The notes under the pieces are model-generated. The model was given only the letters and a program-made list of their open reading frames with translations. It was not told where the DNA came from and did no database searches. Below are positions 1-7,183 of a stretch of 64,000 nucleotides of DNA, piece by piece. A program made the translations under genes and the position numbers. Each line of letters starts with the position of its first letter. Position 1 is the first letter of the stretch. Source of the DNA: Sphaerobacter thermophilus DSM 20745 (GTDB lineage Bacteria > Chloroflexota > Chloroflexia > Thermomicrobiales > Thermomicrobiaceae); NCBI RefSeq assembly GCF_000024985.1, contig NC_013523.1:248001-312000 (forward strand), written 5' to 3'.

Positions 1-1
1 A

Positions 2-574
2 CCGGCAGCGCTGGTCCCCGAGGGAGGCTGGGAGTCGTTCGCGCGCGGGTTCGCCCGGCGGTACCCCGACGCCGATACCTTCCGCCGCGCCTGTGTCGCC
101 GCGGCCGGTGGGCGAGAGTTGCGCCGGTTGACCGACATCGAGGCGGCAACCCCGTTCTCTCCGTACAATCTCCGGATCTACCGGCAGACCTACACCGGCA
201 TCCGCGACCTGCTGGCCCCGCTGGTGGCCGCCGGGGTCGCCTGCGTCGTCCCGATGCAGCCTGCGTTGCCGGGGCGTGCCTGGCTGCTGGAGGTCTGTCC
301 GGCGTCGACGCTCAAACGGGACGGCCGCTATGCTCCCTACAAAGGACGGGGTGAGGCGCGCCGCGCCGGCCGGGCCCGGATCCTGGAGGCGCTCGCGTGT
401 GTGGAGCGGGTTGCCGTGCCAGACAAGGTCCGGCGCGCTGCGCTCGACGACGCTGGCGGTGACGCGCTCGACAGCCTGCTCGCCGCAGTCGCGGCCTTCC
501 GGGCCATCACCGACCCGGCGTTTCCCGGGCCGCGCGATGGCCGGTACGTGCGCGAAGGCCGGGTGTATGTGTAA
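2..574 (+). CDS. DUF429-like protein, 5'-truncated by window edge
   Basis: The reading frame is open from base 2 and ends at TAA 572-574, so the start lies outside the window and 190 codons are visible. The visible part resembles the C-terminal half of DUF429 proteins, predicted RNase-H-fold nucleases of unknown substrate. It shows the family-like 'EVCPASTLKRDGRYAPYKG' stretch, then a helical region that ends with a conserved-looking 'DALDSLLAAVAAFRA' segment. The first methionine-like codon in the window (119) is internal: good coding sequence (GWESFARGFARRYPDADTF) continues upstream of it. The assignment rests on motif memory rather than a search. Confidence 0.6.
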   Translation, partial: PAALVPEGGWESFARGFARRYPDADTFRRACVAAAGGRELRRLTDIEAATPFSPYNLRIYRQTYTGIRDLLAPLVAAGVACVVPMQPALPGRAWLLEVCPASTLKRDGRYAPYKGRGEARRAGRARILEALACVERVAVPDKVRRAALDDAGGDALDSLLAAVAAFRAITDPAFPGPRDGRYVREGRVYV

Positions 575-575
575 A

Positions 576-696
576 GCGTGTTGCGTGCTTCGTGTTCCGT
601 ATTGGACTCTATATAATGATTCCAGCGTTGAGGGAAGCTGGCGGTACAGCCTGCGCTCTACGGAGCACGCAACACGGAACACGCAACACGAAGCAC
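576..696. repeat. GCGTGTTGCGTG-type inverted repeat
   Basis: Two arms of short iterated words lie in opposite orientation: GCGTGTTGCGTG-type sequence at 576-600 and its complement-like partner (ACGGAGCACGCAACACGG and following) at 660-696. The same words recur near 18.83-18.99 kb and 21.04-21.16 kb. The space between the arms holds a consensus -10 box. Confidence 0.6.
589..617 (+). promoter_or_regulatory. Putative sigma-70 promoter of the DUF1648 gene
   Basis: A perfect TATAAT lies at 612-617. The hexamer 17 bases upstream, TTCGTG at 589-594, is a poor -35 box and overlaps the repeat arm. Transcription would start near 624, leaving a 5' leader that contains the second repeat arm. Confidence 0.45.
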
Positions 697-713
697 CTAC
701 CACAAGGAGCGGT

Positions 714-1232
714 ATGACTGCGACGTCCTCGAAGCGAGAACAGCGACCGGTGCTCGACCTGCCGCGATCGTCGTTCGAGATCGTGGGGGAGTTGCTGGCC
801 CTGATCGGCATCATCGTCACCGTTGCCATCCTGCTGTATGCCTGGCCCGACCTGCCCGACCGGGTTCCGACGCACTTTGGCGTGACCGGGGAGCCGGACT
901 CCTGGGGGTCTAAGACGTCTGTCCTCTTCCCGCCGCTCGTGATGATGGCGCTCTATGCCGGGCTAACGATCCTGAATCGGTTCCCGCACATCTTCAACTA
1001 TCCCCGGGTGATCACCGAGGAGAACGCGCCGCGGCAGTACCGATTGGCGCGCACGCTGATGACCTGGCTGAAGGCGGAGCTGGTCTGGCTCTTCGCATTC
1101 CTCGAGTGGAGCATCGTCCGGACGGCGCAGGGGGAGTCGACGGGCATCGGCGTCGTTTTTCTGCCGGTCATGCTCATCGTCTTGTTCGGCACGCTCGGTA
1201 TCTACTTCTGGGTCTCGGCGCGGAAGGCGTAA
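714..1232 (+). CDS. DUF1648 (SdpI-like) membrane protein
   Basis: This is a 172-residue protein. After a charged N-terminal tail there is a first membrane segment (GIIVTVAILLYAW), then the hallmark DUF1648 stretch 'LPDRVPTHFGVTGEPDSWG'. Two or three more hydrophobic segments follow (FPPLVMMALYAGLTIL, LVWLFAFLEW, VFLPVMLIVLFGTLGIYFW). DUF1648 is the N-terminal domain of SdpI-type proteins; its biochemical role is unknown. The ATG at 714 was chosen because AAGGAG lies at 704-709 just upstream, and because the open frame further upstream overlaps the DUF429 gene and the repeat. It probably forms its own transcription unit. Confidence 0.75.
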   Translation: MTATSSKREQRPVLDLPRSSFEIVGELLALIGIIVTVAILLYAWPDLPDRVPTHFGVTGEPDSWGSKTSVLFPPLVMMALYAGLTILNRFPHIFNYPRVITEENAPRQYRLARTLMTWLKAELVWLFAFLEWSIVRTAQGESTGIGVVFLPVMLIVLFGTLGIYFWVSARKA

Positions 1233-1342
1233 GTCCGGCGGCTGAACGCTCGGCGCCGGCCCGGGGCGCGCGGGCACGCAGCAGCCCATCGCGCGGTCTT
1301 CGCCACAACAGTCCGCTGACGGCGGTTCGATAGGACGCACCC

Positions 1343-1672
1343 ATGCGCATCTGGGATCTCCCGCCCGAGTGCCTCTGTCGCCAGCATCTCCTCGGCGAGC
1401 ACCGTGAGTTGCACGCACTCTGGTCGGTCCTGACGGAGGGGAAGCCGGGATTCGCCAACCACCCGGAGACGCGCCGCTGGCGTGGCAAGCTCAAAGCCCT
1501 CTTCCTGCGGCACGACCAACTTGTTGCCGAGATGCAGCGTCGCGGCTACCAACACCGCAGCCCCCTCCCCGCCGCTCTCGCTACCGGCGCCGCTGTCCAG
1601 ACCGAGTACGTCGACACTCCCGAGGAACAGCGCCGCCTCCTCCGCGAGAAGGGGTGCGGGTGTGGGGTGTAG
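1343..1672 (+). CDS. T4 endonuclease V / pyrimidine-dimer glycosylase-like protein
   Basis: This is a 109-residue protein. Its N-terminal half resembles the T4 DenV family (PF03013), which cuts DNA at UV-induced pyrimidine dimers. The segment 'RQHLLGEHRELHALW' matches the DenV helix carrying catalytic Glu23 and Arg22, here E22 and R21, and 'HDQLVAEMQRRGYQH' matches the following helix. The residue after the initiator Met is Arg rather than the catalytic Thr of T4 DenV, so the N-terminal amine nucleophile, if active, would sit on a retained Met. The C-terminus ends in a CGCGV tail. It stands alone between a membrane-protein gene and the HEPN pair. Substrate specificity cannot be read from sequence. 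Confidence 0.6.
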   Translation: MRIWDLPPECLCRQHLLGEHRELHALWSVLTEGKPGFANHPETRRWRGKLKALFLRHDQLVAEMQRRGYQHRSPLPAALATGAAVQTEYVDTPEEQRRLLREKGCGCGV

Positions 1673-1880
1673 CGGGTGCCAGCGAGGGGCTGTGAGGACA
1701 GGCTCCGCAACCTGTTATCGGCTATCGATACCAGTGGTGTATCCGATATTCTCAGTACGTGCCTGTGCTGCTAGACTGATGAAGCATAGATGATGACTTG
1801 GATGCGCAGCGTGACGAGCGGCTACGGCTGGCTCTGATCTTGCAACGATCCTGTGAGAAGCAAAGGCAGGACGCACTAGG

Positions 1881-2198
1881 ATGAGGCAGACCAGCGTGGG
1901 ACTTGACAATGAAATCCCCGTGCAACGCATTGGCCGCGCGTTTGCTGCCTTAATACAGGATGAGCCAGCGGTACAGCAGTTCTGGGTTCGCCAGCATTGC
2001 GGTTGGGTCGAACTATGGCTGCTGACGGAGCCGATCGACCGCTCGATCGAGCGACACCTCTACGGCACTGTGTCACACCTGTACGAGCAGTTCCCTGAGG
2101 CAGCCATCCGGCTTCACCTCATCAATCCGAGACTCTATGAGGCAATGGATTTGGAAACCATCATTCCGCAAGACGCGGAGTCAGTTCCTTTGCACTAG
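1881..2198 (+). CDS. Small protein paired with HEPN-like gene (degenerate nucleotidyltransferase-like?)
   Basis: This is a 105-residue protein of no firm family. It has a beta-alpha-beta look: 'WVELWLLTEPIDRS', a helix 'SIERHLYGTVSHLYEQFP', then 'IRLHLINPRLYE', ending with 'IIPQDAESVPLH'. Strand order and operon position fit a minimal nucleotidyltransferase-like partner, but the GSx10DxD catalytic signature is absent. The gene ends 5 bases before the next gene, so the two are probably co-translated. Base composition is lower in GC than the flanking genes, a sign of transfer. Function is unassigned; an antitoxin role is only an inference from the pairing. Confidence 0.5.
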   Translation: MRQTSVGLDNEIPVQRIGRAFAALIQDEPAVQQFWVRQHCGWVELWLLTEPIDRSIERHLYGTVSHLYEQFPEAAIRLHLINPRLYEAMDLETIIPQDAESVPLH

Positions 2199-2203
2199 GT
2201 GCG

Positions 2204-2599
2204 GTGGCGGTGAAGAAGCGGACTGTTCAGCATCTCGCCACCGCCGACCGTAACCGCGATATTGCCTGGCAACTAGCTCAGATCACTAACATCCAGCCTT
2301 CGCCAACCGAGTGGTCGGTCGTAGTCGGTTTCTACGCTGCCGTTCACTACGTGAACGCATTCCTCTGGGAGCGGCTGGACTACGAGCCAAAGAGTCATCA
2401 GGATCGGTCCCGCTTGGTCAACCTGACGGCTGAACTGCGTCCTATCGCATCCTCATACACCCTGCTGCTTGACTACGCATATAAGGCGCGATACGAGCCT
2501 GGCTTTCGTCTCACACGTGATGATGTTATTGACGTCCTCCGCAACGATGTGGACGGGATTGCACAGCATATCCGCAGGGAGTTAGGGCTTATCCCCTAA
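2204..2599 (+). CDS. HEPN-like domain protein
   Basis: This is a 131-residue, mostly helical protein. The core 'VVVGFYAAVHYVNAFLWERL' followed by 'PKSHQDRSRLVN' resembles HEPN domains, where a helix starting with 'WAxFxAYHA'-type residues is followed by a conserved 'KxHxxR' turn. HEPN proteins are often RNases in toxin-antitoxin, CRISPR or abortive-infection systems, but the classical RX4-6H catalytic motif is not clearly visible here, so activity is uncertain. The GTG start at 2204 follows the upstream stop by 5 bases; GTG at 2210 is an alternative. Lower GC than the neighbourhood suggests recent acquisition. Confidence 0.55.
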   Translation: MAVKKRTVQHLATADRNRDIAWQLAQITNIQPSPTEWSVVVGFYAAVHYVNAFLWERLDYEPKSHQDRSRLVNLTAELRPIASSYTLLLDYAYKARYEPGFRLTRDDVIDVLRNDVDGIAQHIRRELGLIP

Positions 2600-2647
2600 T
2601 CAGCTCTGGAGTGTGATGCGTTGATTGGGGCGACGGCGGTGATGCGT

Positions 2648-2730
2648 GCCCGGGGGTAAACCCCCGGACTAACAAGGGAAGCCGGCTGAAGCCGGCTTTG
2701 GAGTGCGGCGGCTCCGGCCGCCGCTTTGGT
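2648..2730. repeat. Cluster of three small REP-like hairpins
   Basis: Three palindromes follow each other. CCGGGGGT (2650-2657) pairs with ACCCCCGG (2660-2667), an AGCCGGC/GCCGGCT hairpin follows at about 2680-2699, and a GCGGCGGC/GCCGCCGC hairpin lies at about 2706-2725. They open the 533-base gene-free stretch 2600-3132. The rest of that stretch holds a further GGCGCGGAATCATCCCGCGCC palindrome and the long inverted repeat at 2821-2940; I see no gene in it. Confidence 0.6.
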
Positions 2731-2820
2731 ATGGCGCGGAATCATCCCGCGCCAGCGTTGGTTCCGCGCAATCGTCGGGACGCGGGATGGGTGGTGCGAG
2801 GATCCCGCGCCGTGGTCGGG

Positions 2821-2940
2821 GCCCGGGGCTAAAGCCGCCGGGCTAACAAGGAGAAGTCCACTAAAGGGACTAGGGACGAATATCGTTCCAGCCCCTTTAG
2901 TGGGCTTTTCTGTATCAGCCCGGTGGCTTTAGCCCCGGGC
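2821..2940. repeat. 120-bp REP-type long inverted repeat
   Basis: The outer arms 2821-2844 and 2917-2940 are 24 nt each and complementary except at one position. Inner arms around 2853-2870 and 2889-2905 (AGTCCACTAAAGGGACT and CCCCTTTAGTGGGCTTTT) are also largely complementary, so the whole segment could fold into one long hairpin. The segment lies in a gap where a plus-strand gene (HEPN) and a minus-strand gene (GNAT) converge, so it could act as a terminator or be an interspersed REP element. Confidence 0.7.
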
Positions 2941-3132
2941 ACGTGCCGAAGACGATGCGCTTCCTCACCACACCAATACTCTTCACCAACGTTCTCAGCC
3001 CGCTCTACCGGGCTCTTGGTCGTGCGCCCGGGGGTCTCCCGGGCACGGATCACCGCCGTAGCCTCATCGAGTTCGCCAAACGGCATCATTTCGGGGCCGT
3101 GCCGCCCACGTACCACCATGGCTGCGCCGGTA

Positions 3133-3651
3133 TCACACCCCCTCAAACGCCTCCGGATAGACCACGAGCCCGTGAACGCCATCGAGCGCGCCGGGCGTGA
3201 GGGCGAGGGCCATGAAGGCGGGGTCGGAGACCGGGAAGGGGGCTTCCAGCCCTTGCGCCCGGGCTGAGGTGAAGCCGAAGCGGGGGTAGTAGTCGGGGTG
3301 GCCGACTACGACCACGATCCGGTGGCCGAGGGCGCGGGCACGGTCGAGCCCGGCGCGGATCAGTGTGGAGCCGATTCCCTGACCCTGGTACTCCGGTAGC
3401 ACGGCGACCGGCGCGAGGGCCAGTGCCGGAACCTCCTGCCCCTTGTCGGTGCGGATCGCGATCCGGCTGAAGAGGATGTGGCCGACGACACGGCCGTCGC
3501 GCTCGGCGACGAGTGAGAGCCCCGGGATGAACCCCGGTGTGTCGCGGATCGCCTCGACCAGCCGCGCCTCGTTCTCGCGGCCGAACGCGAGCCGGTTGAC
3601 CTCGGAGATCGCCTCGGCGTCGGCCGGTGTCTCGGCCCGGATCGTTGTCAT
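3133..3651 (-). CDS. GNAT family N-acetyltransferase (YhbS-like)
   Basis: This is a 172-residue acyl-CoA-dependent acetyltransferase. It opens with the typical 'IRAETPADAEAISEVNRLAF' and carries the acetyl-CoA pyrophosphate-binding motif A as 'VLPEYQGQGIGSTLIRAGL' (Q/RxxGxG/A). Then comes 'GHPDYYPRFGF', a stretch typical of the COG3153/YhbS branch. The substrate is unknown. ATG 3651 was preferred over the GTG three codons upstream because a G-rich ribosome site lies just before it. It diverges from dnaE2, with 68 bases between the two start codons. Confidence 0.85.
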   Translation of the reverse strand: MTTIRAETPADAEAISEVNRLAFGRENEARLVEAIRDTPGFIPGLSLVAERDGRVVGHILFSRIAIRTDKGQEVPALALAPVAVLPEYQGQGIGSTLIRAGLDRARALGHRIVVVVGHPDYYPRFGFTSARAQGLEAPFPVSDPAFMALALTPGALDGVHGLVVYPEAFEGV

Positions 3652-3719
3652 CGCCCCCACCCTCTCTTCTCGACTGCTCGACTGTTGGAACGTCTTGATC
3701 GCCCTCTGGGAAGGATGCC

Positions 3720-6700
3720 ATGGGACGTGAACATCGCTATGTGGAGTTGCACCTCCACACCGCGTACTCGTTCCTCGACGGCGCCTCGTTGCCGGAGGAG
3801 ATCATTGCGCGTGCCTCGGAGCTTGGCTATCGGGCGCTGGCTATCACCGACCACGATGGCCTCCACGGCGCGATGGAGTTCGCCCAGTTGGCGCGTGCGG
3901 CGGACATCCAGCCGATCACCGGCGCCGAGCTGACCCTGGCCGACGGCTCGCACCTGACGCTGCTGGCGGAGTCGGTGACCGGTTACGGGAACCTCTGTCG
4001 CCTGATCACGGCCGCGCACCATGCAGGGGAGGACCGCGTGCCCCGGCTCGATCCCGACCTGCTGCCCCGGCACGCCGAGGGGTTGATCCTGCTCACCGGC
4101 TGCCGGCAGGGGGCGCTGGCGCGGCTGGTGGATGCCGGAGATCTGGCCGGGGCGGAGGGGCTGCTGCGGCGGTACGTGGAGTGGTTCGGGGCGGAGAATG
4201 TCGTCGTTGAGCTGCAGCAGAACCTGGTCTACGGCGATACCCGGCGTGTCCGGCTGCTGGTGGAGCTAGCGGAACGCCTGGGCCTGCGCTACGCCGCGAC
4301 GGGGAATGTCCACTACCACCGGCCGGAGCGGCACCGCCTGCAGGATGTGCTGGTGGCGATCCGCGAGCGGACGACGCTCGACGGGGCGCACCGGGCGCGG
4401 CGGGCCAACGCGGAGTTCTACCTGCGTGCCGCCGAGGAGGTCGCCGTACTCTTCGACCGCTACCCGGCGGCGCTGGAGGCGACGCTGGAGATCGCCGAGC
4501 GCTGCGCCGGGTTCGATCTGACGCGGGATCTCGCCTATCGCTTCCCCGACTACCCGACGGCGCCGGGGGAGACGCCCGACGACCTGCTGGCGCGGATCTG
4601 CCGGGAGGCGCTGGCCGAGCGCTACCCGGAGCCGGAGCGGCGCGCGGCGGCTGAGGCACGGCTGGCGGAGGAGTTACGGCTGATCGCCCGGCACCGGCTG
4701 GCCGGCTTCTTCCTGCTCTACCGCGACCTGTTGCTGCTGGCGCAGGAGGTGGCGGCCGAGGTGCGTGGGACGGACACGCCGCGTGCGGGCGGGAACCTGC
4801 CGCCCGGGCGAGGGCGCGGTTCGTCGGTCAGCTCGATCGTCTGCTACCTGATCGGCCTGTCGCACGTCGACCCGCTGGCGCACGGGCTCTTCCTCGGTCG
4901 CTTCCTCAACGAGGATCTGCGCTCGGTGCCGGACATCGACCTCGACTTCCCGCGCGACATCCGCGAGCGGCTGATCGAGCGGGTCTACGAGGTGTACGGC
5001 CCGGAGCATGCCGCGCTCGTCTGCGCGTTCTCCACGTACAAGCTGCGCAGCGCGGTGCGCGACATCGGCAAGGCGCTCGGCCTTCCCCAGCCCGACATCG
5101 ACAAGATCGCCAAGCTGAGCGAGGCGCGCTCGGCGAAGGATCTGGGGGAGGAGCTGGCGCGTATCCCGGAGTTCGCCGCGCGGCGGGACGCGCCACCGCT
5201 GCGCTATCTGGTGGAGCTGGCTGAGGAGCTGGCCGGCTTCCCCCGCCACGTCACCCAGCACGTCGGCGGGATGATCGTTTCCTCTTCGCCGCTGGTGGAG
5301 CTGGTGCCGATCCAGCCGGCCGCCATGCCGGGGCGCTACCTCTGCCAGTGGGACAAGGACTCCTGCGACGACGCCCGCTTCATCAAGATCGACTTCCTGG
5401 CGCTGGGGATGCTCTCGCTGGTCGAGGAGTGCCTGGAGTTGATCGTCCGCTCGGGCAAGCCGCCGGTGGATCTCTCGCGGATCGACTTCGCCGACCCGGC
5501 GGTCTACGACATGATCTGCGCCGGGGACACCATCGGCGTGTTCCAGATCGAGAGCCGGGCGCAGATCCAGATGCTGCCGCGCACCCAGCCGCGCTCGCTG
5601 GAGGACCTGATCGTCCAGGTGGCGATCGTCCGTCCCGGCCCGATCGTCGGCAAGGCGGTCAATCCCTACGTGCAGAACCGCCAGCGGCGGATGCGCAACC
5701 CCCGGGCACCGATCCGCTACGACCACCCGTCGCTGGAGCCGGTGCTGGAGGAGACGCTAGGGGTGATCCTCTACCAGGAGCAGGTGCTGGAGGTGGCGAT
5801 GGTGCTGGCCGGGTTCACCGCCGGGCAGGCCGAGGCACTGCGCCGGGCCATGAGCCGCAAGCGCTCGCGCGAGGCGATGCTCCACTTCTGGCGCCAGTTC
5901 CGGGATGGGGCGCTGGCGCGGGGGGTGCGCCTGGAGGTCGCCAAGGAGGTGTTCCGCAAGTTGCTGGGCTTCGCCGAGTATGGTTTCCCCAAGAGCCACT
6001 CGGCGGCGTTCGCCGTGCTCGCCTACCAGTCGGCCTGGCTGCGGTGCTACTACCCGACCGAGTTCACCTGTGCGCTGTTCAATAACCAGCCGATGGGGTT
6101 CTACCCGCCCCACGTGATCGTCAACGACGCCAAGCGGCACGGCGTGCGTATCCTCCCGCCCGACGTGAACCAGAGCGGCGCGCGCTGCACCGTCGAGGGG
6201 AACGCCGTGCGCATCGGCTTCGGCTATGTCCAGGGGATCGGCGAGGATGCCGCGCTGCTGATCGAGCGGGAACGGGAGGCAAACGGCCCCTACCGCTCGC
6301 TGGCCGACTTCGTCCGCCGAGTGCCGCTGGCGCGGGAGGCGGTCGAGAATCTGATCGTGGTCGGCGCGTTCGATGGCTTCGGCTTGGGGCGCCGGGAGGC
6401 GCTCTGGCAACTCGGCCTGTTCATCCCGGCGCGAGGATTCGGGAAGAACGGGGCTGCCGGGAAGCAGCTCCCGCTGGCGCTGCCGGTGGAGCAGGACATG
6501 GTGGAACTGCGGCCGATGAGCGCCTGGGAGCAGATGGCGGCGGACTACGACACGCTGGGCCTCTCGCCCCGCTACCACCCGCTTGGACTCCTCCGCCCGC
6601 ACCTGCCGGAGGCGATCGTCTCCACAGTCGATCTGGCGGAGATTCCCGACGGGACCGAGGTGCGGGTCGCGGGGTTGGTCGTCTGCCGCCAGCGCCCGGG

Positions 6701-7007
6701 GACGGCCAAGGGGATCACCTTCCTGTTGCTGGAGGACGAGCGAGGTCTGGTGAACGTCATCATCTACCCGGCGCTCTACGAGGAGCAGCGGCTGCTGGTG
6801 CGGGGCGAGCCGTTCCTGGTGGTCGAGGGGCGTCTGCAGCGGCGCGACGGGACGATCAACCTCGTCGCCCACCGCCTGCACACGCTCGACGCGGCGCGCC
6901 GGGCCTTCGCTCCGGCGCCGTCGCCATCTGTCCACGAGGCCGGCCCCATCTTCCCCGAGCGCAAGCCCGACCGCCGGCTCGCTCCCGTCTCGCACGACTT
7001 CCGGTAA
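3720..7007 (+). CDS. dnaE2: DNA polymerase III alpha subunit, error-prone DnaE2 type
   Basis: This is a 1095-residue C-family DNA polymerase, the length expected of DnaE2/ImuC rather than replicative DnaE (about 1150-1200). The N-terminal PHP domain starts 'YVELHLHTAYSFLDGAS'. The palm includes 'RGRGSSVSSIVCYLIGLS' (about residues 362-380) and the catalytic 'PDIDLDFPRDIRERLI' (about 404). Further on are 'VAIVRPGPIVG', the helix-hairpin-helix region and an OB fold near residues 970-1060. DnaE2 enzymes do translesion synthesis with ImuA/ImuB; neither partner gene is in this window. ATG 3720 follows AAGGA at 3711-3715. The last 39 codons are duplicated 2245 bp downstream (see repeats), so the 3' end appears to be the integration site of the following element. 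Confidence 0.85.
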   Translation: MGREHRYVELHLHTAYSFLDGASLPEEIIARASELGYRALAITDHDGLHGAMEFAQLARAADIQPITGAELTLADGSHLTLLAESVTGYGNLCRLITAAHHAGEDRVPRLDPDLLPRHAEGLILLTGCRQGALARLVDAGDLAGAEGLLRRYVEWFGAENVVVELQQNLVYGDTRRVRLLVELAERLGLRYAATGNVHYHRPERHRLQDVLVAIRERTTLDGAHRARRANAEFYLRAAEEVAVLFDRYPAALEATLEIAERCAGFDLTRDLAYRFPDYPTAPGETPDDLLARICREALAERYPEPERRAAAEARLAEELRLIARHRLAGFFLLYRDLLLLAQEVAAEVRGTDTPRAGGNLPPGRGRGSSVSSIVCYLIGLSHVDPLAHGLFLGRFLNEDLRSVPDIDLDFPRDIRERLIERVYEVYGPEHAALVCAFSTYKLRSAVRDIGKALGLPQPDIDKIAKLSEARSAKDLGEELARIPEFAARRDAPPLRYLVELAEELAGFPRHVTQHVGGMIVSSSPLVELVPIQPAAMPGRYLCQWDKDSCDDARFIKIDFLALGMLSLVEECLELIVRSGKPPVDLSRIDFADPAVYDMICAGDTIGVFQIESRAQIQMLPRTQPRSLEDLIVQVAIVRPGPIVGKAVNPYVQNRQRRMRNPRAPIRYDHPSLEPVLEETLGVILYQEQVLEVAMVLAGFTAGQAEALRRAMSRKRSREAMLHFWRQFRDGALARGVRLEVAKEVFRKLLGFAEYGFPKSHSAAFAVLAYQSAWLRCYYPTEFTCALFNNQPMGFYPPHVIVNDAKRHGVRILPPDVNQSGARCTVEGNAVRIGFGYVQGIGEDAALLIEREREANGPYRSLADFVRRVPLAREAVENLIVVGAFDGFGLGRREALWQLGLFIPARGFGKNGAAGKQLPLALPVEQDMVELRPMSAWEQMAADYDTLGLSPRYHPLGLLRPHLPEAIVSTVDLAEIPDGTEVRVAGLVVCRQRPGTAKGITFLLLEDERGLVNVIIYPALYEEQRLLVRGEPFLVVEGRLQRRDGTINLVAHRLHTLDAARRAFAPAPSPSVHEAGPIFPERKPDRRLAPVSHDFR

Positions 7008-7014
7008 GGGAGGT
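6890..7014 (+). repeat. Direct repeat, left copy (3' end of dnaE2)
   Basis: These 125 bases, including the dnaE2 stop codon (7005-7007) and 7 bases after it, recur at 9135-9259 with a single mismatch (C6919 versus T9164). The left copy is the functional dnaE2 end. It resembles an attachment site left by site-specific integration into a gene's 3' end. Confidence 0.9.
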
Positions 7015-7183
7015 GAGAGTCTGCTACGATAACGATCACAGATTCCTCCATCTGCCTGTGGCCTCTAAATACTTCGCCCGAAGCACGCAGACTGTCTCCC
7101 GACATCCCATCGCGATATCTGGTAGCATGTCTTGTGATCGAGAATGCTCAACTAGCACGAACGGTCGCTGGGAGGACCCGCAA

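Noticed and set aside
276-713. Longer start of the DUF1648 gene
   Set aside because: The extension overlaps the DUF429 gene in another frame and runs through the repeat; ATG 714 has AAGGAG just upstream.
7013-7183. 57-codon N-terminal extension of the OLD protein
   Set aside because: The ribosome site GGAGG at 7171-7175 and the canonical OLD start favour ATG 7184; the extension looks non-coding.
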